A DNA stretch of 64,000 bases, taken from positions 27,091,901 to 27,155,900 of the forward strand of contig BTRK01000006.1 in assembly GCA_036245805.1 (NCBI GenBank), in the 5' to 3' direction. This document shows positions 1-11,300 of this stretch, piece after piece; position 1 is the stretch's first letter; each line of letters begins with the position of its first letter. This DNA is from Pristionchus mayeri (Eukaryota > Nematoda > Chromadorea > Rhabditida > Neodiplogasteridae). The notes under the pieces are model-generated. The model searched no databases. It was not told the DNA's origin and saw only the letters and a list, made by a program, of their open reading frames with translations. Made by a program: the position numbers and the translations under genes.

Positions 1-802
1 CCCCCTCAAATGGTCGGTTCTCTCGCGATTCGCCTCATAAAAAAATAGAAATTCGCCAGACGGATTCGAAAACAATTGTAAGGACAAAGGGTCAGCAGCT
101 AAATTGAGTCGGACAGGATGAGCAGCGAGTTATGCTATTATGAAGATAATTAAATGACAATACACGGCATCATTTTTGCAGAGGGTCTGTTGAGAAAAAA
201 GGTTCCCAAGAAGTCTAAATTGGGGGGTGTGGCTTGTGCATTGCGTGCATTTCCGTTGTTTATCTTTCTTTATTTCCGAAACTGTTTTGCAGTTTTTTTC
301 CGGATCCATTTGTACTGCTGTGATGCCACTGTTTTCGCTTTCCATCTTGAGACGTGACCCTCTTTACTATTCCCTAGTTGAACTGCTAGCTCAGAAATAT
401 CATTGATCCATCTGACTCACACCATCGTCGTCAGATAAAACTTCTGCAGCTTTGTTGTCCATTTTGGTCGCAGAGTCGATTATAAGTGTTTTGAGTTTAA
501 AATAAAGTGAAAATAATAAATAAAATTTTTAAAAAAGAAGAAAAAAAGAATGACTGGTTACGTTCGACAATCGATGAATTCAATCAATAATCGGTGAAAT
601 ATATCCGAAAACTGTAGTCGTAATTCAAATGCAGTACCGAAATCAGGAAATGCCAAGAATTTGTATACAGTAATCAGGGACAGTCAGGGAAAATCTTGTA
701 CGGTGTAATTGTGTATCTTTTTTTCTGCACACGCGCTAGGTTGATGCGCAGCGGGGTCACTTTTTGGGGTGTGTCATCCGCGAAAATGGTGCCGTGCAAT
801 AT
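1..802. other. Left edge, no confident gene
   Basis: Bases 1-40 match, in direct orientation, the sequence around 43433-43470 (a run of C followed by a conserved CTCGCGATTC word), so the window starts inside a dispersed repeat. A short minus-strand open stretch at 130-345 codes for a charged peptide, and another around 430-490 ends in a good GGT|GTGAGT donor. Either could be a 3' exon of the DCAF5 gene, but neither joins the last confident exon (2380-2462) in phase, so they are not called. Confidence 0.4.
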
Positions 803-2304
803 CACGCGTGTCGCGTAAGGTTCCCATAAACCCTGGTACATTGGAAAAGTCGACATTGGGTTCTGGACAATTTTGAATAGCCCATATGGTCCCTCAACAG
901 AAATCAACTAGTTTTGTTCCAAATCTCCATCGTCAACGATGTGAAACGCCTTCAAAGTCGACGGCTATCGAAATCTGCCGACTTTGGAGCCACGATGCTC
1001 AGCCCACAAGGGGTCTCATGGTTCGTGTTAAAAAGCAAATCTGTACCAAATTTCATGGATAATACGTCTATGCTAATGAACCATCGATACCACTGTTAAT
1101 ATTTTCGTATATCGATTAAATTTATTGATTTTTGCAATTTTTTAGTAACAGTGAATTTTATTGGCTCAATCGATAGTTCTAAATGAGACGAATCGAATGA
1201 TATGCTGAATGTCATATCAAAAAGGGTGACCACAATGTGAAAATTGCGTTATTAGATTCTCGAAAATCTGTTCGATCCTTTGGTGGATACACTTGACTTT
1301 TCATCAAGGCTTGTATTCGCTTCTTAAAGTCCGTATACCATTGTACCAAATGGCGCAGCAGGTAGTGCGCTTGCTAATTTTGCAGTAAGTCAGAGGTTCA
1401 ACCCCCGACACCTGAGTGACCTTTTGCCTATTTTTTCGGCTAATTCCTGAATTCTCCCATACGTATATTTCACGGATACCACTTTTTACACAACTTTTAC
1501 AGCTTTTTACACAACTTTTACAGCTAAAATGCATCATATTGCGACTCAATCAATAATATCGGATAAATGATAAAATAAGCAGTGATGATGAAGATTCAAG
1601 TTTCAAAGCTGAATGAAAAGTGGAAATCGTTAAATATACGCATGGGAGAACACATGGAGTTGTGGAAAAAATAAGCAAAAGATGCCTCACGTGTCAGGGG
1701 TTGAACCCCTGACTGCCAAATTAGCAACCGCATTACCTGCTGAGCCACTTGGTACGATGGGAGACGGACTTTAAGAATCGAATACAAGCCTTGATCAAAA
1801 GTCGAGTGTATCCACCAAAGGACAAAACAGATTTTCGAGAATCTAATAACGCAATTTTCACATCGTGGTCACCCTTTTTTGATATGACATTCAGCATATT
1901 ATTCGATTCGTCTCATTTAGAACTATCGATTGAGCCAATAAAATTCACTGTTACTAAAAAATTGCAAAAATCAATAAATTTAATCGATATACGAAAATAT
2001 TGAAAATGGTACCGATAGTTCATTAGCATAGACGTATTATCCATGAAATTTGGCACAGATTTGCTTTTTAACACGGGCCATTAGACCCCTTGTGGGCTGA
2101 GCATCGTGGCTCCAAAGTAGGCAGATTTCGATAGCCGTCAACTATGACGACGTCTCACATCGTCGACGATGGAGATATGGAACAAAACTTGTTGGTTTCT
2201 GTTGAGGCACATTAGGAACTATCTAAAAATGCTCACACAAACAGGGGTCAAAATGTACCAGGCTCTACGAATCTATTCAATCCTTAGGCGACAGGCGTGA
2301 TATA
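803..2304. repeat. Foldback element, family A, with tRNA-like core
   Basis: Two inverted arms (about 803-1310 and 1790-2304) pair across a spacer: the segment with TCAACGATGTGAAACGCC on the left recurs reverse-complemented near 2150 on the right. The spacer holds a second inverted pair (1340-1420 and 1690-1760), each with a tRNA-like A box (TGGCKCAGCAGGTA) and B box (GGTTCAACCCC). The same family supplies the single arms at 33050-33510 and 40765-41160. It lies within or just beyond the 3' part of the DCAF5 gene. No coding capacity is seen. Confidence 0.8.
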
Positions 2305-2379
2305 CCACACATTTGGGAGTGGATGTGACGTTTAGTTTAGACAAAGGGTCATACTTAATAACAGAATAAAATTGAATAC

Positions 2380-5300
2380 CTAGACTCGTCAGTCTTCTTT
2401 TTCCGTCTCCTCCCCCCATTCCCGTTTCCAGTATCCTCTCCCTCTGTCTCCGTAGTTCCTCTCTGCAATATTTCCATTTACAAATTCGTTCTGGTCAATC
2501 ATCTGCCCCCCCTCACTAGATTACTCACCTTTCTCAGTCGTGGCTTCTCGAATGCATTGGGGAAAGGATGAGTGCTCCACACTTTGATGATCTTCTCCAC
2601 ACCACACGAGACAAGAAATTGATACCGGGAAGAAAATCGAACCTGTAGTTACTATTGAAAATTTAGCTACCCTATTTGATCCAGATAAGTAGAACTATGT
2701 AAATGATGCTAAGAAGTGCGTGGTATTTACAAGGTATGCTTATACAACTCATGAATAATGTGCGTTGAAATTATATCCTTTCAAACTTTGTTTTAATTTA
2801 AATAATAATATTCTTACATGATTAACTATAGATCTATGACCGACGAGGCAAGCTTTGGGAACTGTGTCCGATGACTTCTTACCTGAAAATATTAATTATG
2901 AATATTAAACTAAGGCTACTAAAGAATTTGTTACTGACCGACAAAGGTGAATCTCGTATCAGAAACAAAAGAAGTGCCACGCGGTTGTGGTTGCGATACG
3001 AGATTTCTGGTACACCATCCATAAATGTTGAAGTCGTCACTACCAGTTACCAACCAGTCGTCATCTTAATGTTCAATTTAAGTTATCCTTCATATATGAA
3101 TTCATAAATACCAGAAAAAGATGACACATACCAATCCATTCGATAGACTTGATCGTGTGCATATTCATATATTCCAATACCCCCCTTTTCGAAGACATTT
3201 CATAGATGGCACATTCTTTGAACTGGAAATAACCACATTTCTACGATGTGAATGGAGAAGCAGAAAACGGACATCATATAATATGGGCGCTTTGCCAGAT
3301 GCAAGATGAGCAAACTTCGTTCCGTTCTTGTTCCATCCTCCGTACATTGCACTTTCCTCACGATCATCTTGCGAAAACAGAGGTCTGAAAAGAGAATCTT
3401 ATTGGAATTAACGGCTTAAAACACGCTGTAAGGCCTACACAATTGGCCATGGCGAAACGTTTAGAAATGAAAGCAAAATAATAAAAAAATAATTTTAACA
3501 AATTCAGTCACTTTTTAAATTTCCCATTGCCACGGTCCCTTGCCTGTCGACATTCGCAAAATCTGACCGCCTAACTCCGGTATAAGTACTGTCAAATTTG
3601 AAGCTTAAACAACCCGCAATTTCCTGATTTCCTGAGTCAGGGTCAAGTTAAGCACGTTTGAACGATTTCCGTTCGAGAAAAATTAGGCGGGTTAGGTTTT
3701 CTAATGTCGATGAACAACTCCGGTTTTCCAATGTAGGATGCGCGCCACTTTTGCGAAGCGGTGCGGACACCTTACAAAGCCACCTCGCGAAAGTATCCCG
3801 CACAGCTTCGTGAAAGTTGTGGCGCCGCTTCATGTAAGTAACGCGGCAGCTTCGCGAAAGTGGCGCGGGGTTATTTAATTAGTCCGCGCCACTTTCGCGA
3901 AGCTGCCGCGTTACTTACATGAAGCGGCGCCGCAACTTTAAAGTTACCGGGCGAGGACGAAACCCTGATCTGACCCTGATCCCGTCGCGTGTAAGAGAGA
4001 GTATTCAAAAGTGAGAGAGCGCGGATCATTTCCTGCTTTCCCTTGAGGCTATTATTGATTTTTAGCATTTTTGTTTATTCATGCTCAACTAAGTCAGCCA
4101 TCGGCTATTCGATGGAGGACAAAAAATAGGGGGTCAATTTTGTCCTCGTCCGGTAACTTTAAGCCCGGATCTTAGCACTCCTTTGGCGACCGATTTTATG
4201 CAAAGCCCTACCACAACTTTTTCGAGTAACACTTGGCCTCACGACTAGGGATGTCAGAATCAAGAGCAATTTCGCCATTTTTCGATTTCTTTGATCGGCT
4301 GTAACATGCGAACGAGATATGAAACATAGTCAAGAATTGTCTCCAAAAGTTTGCCCCACCTATCAGGAACACAATTCCGTTTTACAGTTGTCATACTAAC
4401 TACAATCTTCAATTCTATTAAAGCTCTTGAATTAAGAACCTGCGATTTTCTCAAAAAAGTCAATTATTGTGGATTAAAATTAAAATTAAAATATCTACCC
4501 GACACAATAAAAGTTCCGAGGGTGGGGATACGTCACCTGGACCCGCCGGCTTGTTAATACGGTCATTTATTTCCACATGTTCGTTTTATTCCAATTTTTG
4601 AATCAAAACAACTCTTGATTTTGACATCCCTACTCACGACCCTGTCGCAACGGTTTAAGTTAGCACACAACAGTTGCGTAAAACCATTTGTGCGTGTTCG
4701 TTGACTAACAATTGATTTTGATGGATGAAGACACAAACTAACGTGCACTAATCTCGACAGCGTAACCGTGGCTCAAGATTCGTGAGAGGGTGTGCGATCC
4801 CAAAAAAAAGTTGATATGAGGCTCCATCTCATCGGATCTCACGAGGTCTCACGAGCCTTTTGCAAAGGTTTAGGCCATTACGCAACAGTTGCGCCCATCT
4901 ATTATTGTTCTTAAAACACGTTCTCTGTAAGACTCGGAGAGGGGTGGCACAAGACTTCAAAATGATCATATCGACTTGTAATTTGCAGGGTATCATGCCT
5001 ATGGGCAGGTTATGCTCCCATTTTAATTTTAGCGGCTTTCCGGACATTTCCGGCTTTCCCTTGAGGCTATTATTGATTTTTTAGCATTTTTTGTATATTC
5101 ATTCTCAACTAATTCAGCCATCGGCTATTCGATGGAGGACAAAAAATAGGGTGTCGATTTTGTCCTCGTCCGCACGATTCCCACGCCGCAGTGTGAGAGC
5201 CCTAGGCTTTTCATGCGTCCCGTGACGCGTCGCGATCATTGTCTATGTTTCTCAAACTCGTCTAAATTGAATTTCCTTTTGGCTTAGGGTAGTTCAGCAT

Positions 5301-8300
5301 GCCCGATTTCACGAAAGCAAATTAGAATTATTTAAAAAATATATATAATAGAAGTTTCGGTAGGTCACATTTCTAAAAATTAAAAGTGAACGCGTTTATA
5401 AAAAAAGGCGCATCCGCACAAGGTTCCTGGCCATTTTTGGGTTTATTTTTTAGATGATAAATAAGCTTATGGCATGCCATTTGTGCGAAAGGCCAGCAAA
5501 TCTAAAAATATTTAAAAATATTGGTGCTAGGGCGGTTTGAAATTTAGAATTCAACATTGAAAATTTATTGGCGGGAACAAGTTGGTTTCGGTCGCTTGGG
5601 ACTCCTACCGCGAATATCTTTACTGATAAGGTTGACTCTTACAAGTTCTTGACTCTGCGTTTCCTTAAGGCTGTGATTGCCGTAGTCCGGTAACTTTAAC
5701 GAAGCTGCGCGGAATACTTTCACGAGGTTGCTTTGTAAAGTGGCCGCACCGCTTCGCAAGTGGCGCGCATCCTGCGTTGGAAAACCGGAGTGCCCATCAC
5801 GAGTCAGGATTTTCGCATCATTTTGGGTTTTTATTGATTTGTATATCACGCCTTTCACGAGAGATTCGAGCTGAGACACGGAATGGGAAGACAATCTGAA
5901 ATTTGGTTCTGACCAGTTTTGAGCACCTTGAAGCATGCCTGACAGTCTCCCAAAGTATTATTTTGCATATCTCAGTTTCAAGCTCCCGTCAGGTCGGAGA
6001 TCGGCACCTCCTCCTTTCACTGCGATTATCTCATGTGTCGTGCAAGATAATCGAAATTTGCACTCTGAGAGACCCCCACTTATTTTTCGAGCTCTATCGA
6101 TCCATGTAAACCATTTTCTCTGGAAGTCAATTTTAACCGTCCTACATTCATTGTTGATTTTCTCGAAAATGTAGGCAAAGGTGCAGCTCAAAATTTAACA
6201 TCGCATGCAGCGTATCAAGAGCTCTCGAATGAATGGCTTGCGCAAAAAATACCATCTCATTGGTGTGACTTAGGCCCATTTTACTTTTCCTTATCATTTG
6301 AACTTTATTTTCAACAGACAATTTAAGAGAAAGCGATCATTCTTGACCGCATTCTCCAATGAGAGCGGTGTGAGAGTGAATTATTCTGTTGAAAATAAAG
6401 TTCAAATGATAAGAAAAAGTAAAATAGGCATAAGTCACACCAATGAGATGGCATTTTTTGCGCAAGCCCTTCATTCTAGAGCTCTTGATACGATGCATGC
6501 GCTGTGAAATTTTGAGCTGCACCTTTGCCTACATTTTCGAGGAAATCAACAATGAATGTAGCACCGTTAAAATCGACTTTCAGAGAAAATGGTTTAGATG
6601 AATCGATAGAGCTCGAAAATTGAGTGGGGATCACTCAGAGTGCAAATTTCGATTATCTTACACGAGAAATGAGTTAATCGCAGTGAAAGGAGGAGGTGCC
6701 GATCTCCGACCTGATGCTGGGTGCTTGAAAATGAAGTATGCAAAATAAGACTTTGGGGGACTACTAGGAAGTTCTGGACACAAGAAAATAACTGCACTCA
6801 AAAATAATGAGAAAACGGGGGAAGAGACGGGAGGTGTTCGAAAAATGTCAGATTCAGGCCGGTTTTTGGCAAAAAAATAGTCGTCCGAACGAAAACTTGG
6901 CATGACCCGTGCGTTGAATATATAAAGGAAGGATTTTTTTACTGGACACGAAAATAAAGGTGGCACTCAAAAATAACGAGAAAACGGGGGAAGAAACGTC
7001 GTCTAGAAATTGTACTAAAAGGTTTACGTCCGCTAAAAAATGTCTCCCTAAGCCAGAAGCGGCGAACCAGTCGGAAATCTATTTAGAATGAGTCTCTCTA
7101 TCTATTGAATGGTAAAAATGAAAAAAATTAATAATCAAGCAAAATCGATAAAGAAAATATTGAACAGGGCAACAAAACTTTATGAAGGTACAGTAGTTAG
7201 GCACACCATAAATAGTGGTGTGCACGAGTGCACTCCACTCGCGAGTGCGAACAGTGCATAAGTTGATGCTGATTACGACTGTCTCCTTCATGTTTCATCA
7301 TGTATTATTAAAATGCAACTTTTCGTGTACTCAATTTCTAGATGAACAAGCTACATCGATCGAACCGGCGTGACGAGTTGATTCATAATATCAAATTTCA
7401 TTGATTTTCCCCACAGGACTTTTCAGATTGGAGCACAGTGAAACTCCCCAACATAAATCTGTCGCAGTACCCCGCTTCTATGTCGCTCTCGCCCATTGTC
7501 ACCTCCAATCACTAACTAACTTTACTAAAACATTGACATGGCCCTGGACAGAACGACAAAAGACGGCTTTCATTACTTCATTTTGTAAAATTTTAATAGT
7601 TAGCTTATAACTTAGTTATCACCTACATATCAAATTAGCATGCACAGCTAACTTTCAAAACAATTGGAAATGGCAATGGCCTATTGCCAAATTTCAGTTG
7701 GCGTAATATCTCACCACGACTATCCCAAAATAGTCGTGGTGAGCACATCAAACTGTATTTCTTCTGTGGCCGACTTTTATTCCAGTTTGCGATACTTATG
7801 GTTTGAGTTCCCGCACAACATGCGTGTGTCTCTGCGTCTTCTCAGTTCTGTCTTTTGTACTCCGTCACTGAGGTTTCACTGTGTGGAGTGAAATAGTGAG
7901 CCGAGGACGGTGATAACAGGGGTCTTCTGAGAGATTGCATGAAATCGAACCCTACCCCCCCCCCCATTTACAAACTGTTCAAAGTGCTTCAATCTGAACG
8001 CCCTTTTAGTGGTTTATGTACCCGAGGTCTAATAATTTTCAGTTAAGTCGGTGTGGCCGTAAATTCAAAATGGCCTAAAATCCGGCTCTGGCCATTTCGA
8101 ATATTCAAAAAATCATAAGTTCCTTCAACATTGAGCTAAAGGTTCGCTAAAAAAGCAAAATGACCGTCTCAACGAGTTGAATAAATCACTTGTTGATGAC
8201 AAATCTGTAGAGAAACGATGAAATGTCACAAATGGCCACAAATTGTTTTTGGTAGTCGGAAAATGCATGAAATTGCATGTCCTGAAAATAAATTCTCCTT

Positions 8301-11300
8301 TTTACATTTTACGTCCTTTTTTACCCCTGGAAAAGTTGGATTCGTAAAAATTGCGATCGTGATTTTTTAGATTTTTTCTGTTTACATGCCAGATCGCGCG
8401 TTTTTTGAGACATCTTTATGATATGTGTTTAAAATATGCAAACTGGCAAAATTTTTGAAATTTTTTCGGTCAGAATGGTCGAAGAAATCGAAATTTCAAA
8501 AATTTTGCCATTTTGCATATTTTGAATTTGGACATTTTTATATGTTCCATTACAACTTCTGTGCCAAATTTGGAGGCAATTGGAGGCAGTAATCAGTATG
8601 TACAATCACACATATCATAAAGATGTCTCAAAAAACGCGCGATCTGGCATGTAAATATCATAAAGATGTCTCAAAAAACGCGCGATCTGGCATGTAAAAA
8701 ATCTAAAAAATCACGATCGCAATTTCTACGAATGCAACTTTTCCAGGGGTAAAAAAGGACGTAAAATTCGAATCTGTAATAATCTCGTAGGTACAAGGAG
8801 AATTTTTTTTCAGGACATGCAATTTCATGCATTTTCCCGACTGCCAAAAACAATTTTTTGTCAATTTTTGACATCTCGTCGTTTCTCTACAGTCATCAAC
8901 AAAAGATTTCTTCTACTCGTTGAGACGGTCATTTTGCTTTTTTTTAGCGAACCTTTAGCTCAACTTTGGAACGAATATTTGAAATAGCCAGAGCCGGATT
9001 TTAGGCAGTTTTGAATTTACGGCCCCACCGACTTAACTGAAAGTTATTAGACCTTAGGTACATAAACCACCAAAAGGGCGTTTAGATTGAAGCACTTTGA
9101 ACAGTTTGTAAATAGACACCTGCGATCTCTCAGAAGACCTCTGATAAACAAGTCAGCACTCCACTCCCCTCCTCTTCCCTAGCGAGGAGGAGGCGGAAGT
9201 GTGAGAGATCACAGAGGAAAGGAGGGAAGAAGGCAAGATGAGTGACAGTTTCGCTCGATTTCAACTCATTATTTCACTTCAATCTTAAAAGTCCTAATGA
9301 GAAAATAGATGAAATTTGATATCCCGAGCCTACTCGTCATGCTGGTTCCATTGATGCAACTCATCTCGAAATTGTGTGCACGAAAAATTCTATTTTTAAT
9401 ACAGTCCTGTTGGTTTCCCATGTGAACGCGCTCCGAGTAACCCCCACTGACCCCACGGGTCTAGCACGTTCATCTTTGAGAGAATTGTGCATAAATTGGT
9501 TTCGTTGTGTTCAGCATGCAATTCTGCATCGAATCATATACAATTTGTACTGTCAAAAGTTTAAATATTTCGGTAAATTAATTTTGAAGTTGTCGAAAAG
9601 AAAAAAAATCACTTCCCGGTACTAGCAGGGTATTTATTCTTTTTTCCAGTTTTCTTTCAAATTTTTCCTGTTTTCAGACTTTTGATACGATTCACGATTT
9701 CCCATTATTTGCATGGTTTATACTACTCCACAAAATCAATATTACTTATAACATAAACAAAACTAAGAAAGGGGAACCGTAAAACTTATCAAAAGTCTGA
9801 AAACCGGAAAATTTTGAAAGAAAACTGGAAAAAAGAATAAATACTCTGCTAGCACCTGGAAGTGATTTTTTTCTTTTCAACTAGGGGGCACCACGTGAAT
9901 TTTAGAATTATTCTAAATATTATTTTTCTGTCCTCTTTGGGGTAATTGAGAGTGTGAAATTTCAGTAACACACTCAGATTTCTTTAAAATTTCAAATTTG
10001 AAGCGTATGAGGTACCCTGCTCCCACCTATCGTTCGTGGTGTGGATGTAGCCGCGACGCCTCAATTTCACGCGTACGCCAATTCGCTGGGTCATGACTGT
10101 TCAGCGAGTCAATTGTAAAAAAATTCAAATAGTTTTTATTTAATTGTTCTGCGTTTAAATAGTTGTATAAATATTACAGAGTCAGTAATTGATGAACAAT
10201 ATCGCAATTTTCGCCCTTTGAAGTTATTTATTACGCTTTCTCGGCCAAAGGTATACTGTATCGAATCGAAGAACAGGCTAAAGTCCACGTTCGGCCTTCA
10301 TTCATAGCAATTTTTCTCTCTAAAATGCTCAATTATTTTTTGTTCACGATTTACAGAAGAGAGAAACAATGACAACAATCGCATTAAATGATGCTTGTCA
10401 GGTCGTATGTCGGGATGTTCAATACTAGATTTAACAATGTTGCGATTATCGATTTTTCCATTTTTTGTAAATAACTTCTGATTAGATCATAGAACAATAT
10501 AATAATGAAAATTGTGAGGCACATGTCCCAATTCGTTCGCAAATGGATAAAGTTGAAAAATGTCAAAACAACGAGCCATTCTAAAACATGTTTGCGATTG
10601 TAGAGTTTTTATATTTTTTCAAGTATAGTTGAGCTGTAATTAGTATTTGCTATTTCTATAATAAATTGAGAAGCACACCTCTCAATAATCAAGTTAGGCC
10701 GATAAATGAATAAAGCAACGCAGATTTGAATTCCCGCACGGAGCCTTTTCCTAACCAAAATTTGACCTTTTTACGCCATTTTGATTTTCCGGTTTGGTGG
10801 TCCCTACTTTTCAACAACTTCAAAATTCATTTAACGAAATATTTAAACTTTTAATAGTACAAGTTGTATATGACTCGATGCAGAATTGCATGCTGAACAC
10901 AACGAAACCAATTTAAGCACAATTCTCTCAAAGATGAACGTGCTAGACCAGTGGGGTCAGTGAGGGTTACCCGGGGCGCACAGTTTTCCATGGGAAACCA
11001 ACTGGACTGTAATTATTTCAACACTTCACGAAATATGAAGTACTGTGAGAATAGAAAGCGAAGACCTTGGTGTGGTGGCGAGATTTAATACATTTGATTC
11101 TAAATATGCGCGGAACGCGGAGGAAAAAATGTTCCGCGTATATTTAGAATCAAATGTACTAAATCTGGGCACCACACCACGGACTACGTTTTCTGTTCTC
11201 ACAGTATACAGACGTAATAAGCATAAAATTATACCTCTAGAACCCTACTATCGTAAATATAGCACCTCTCTCACATGTGATATATCTGAAAACATGTTTT

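Noticed and set aside
430..490. Terminal exon of DCAF5
   Set aside because: A good donor and acidic peptide are there, but no acceptor joins it in phase with 2380-2462.
1340..1760. Two divergent tRNA genes
   Set aside because: They are mirrored halves of a foldback element with poor stems outside the boxes.
5565..5936. A 123-codon minus-strand ORF
   Set aside because: Overlaps dispersed repeat sequence and has no recognisable content.
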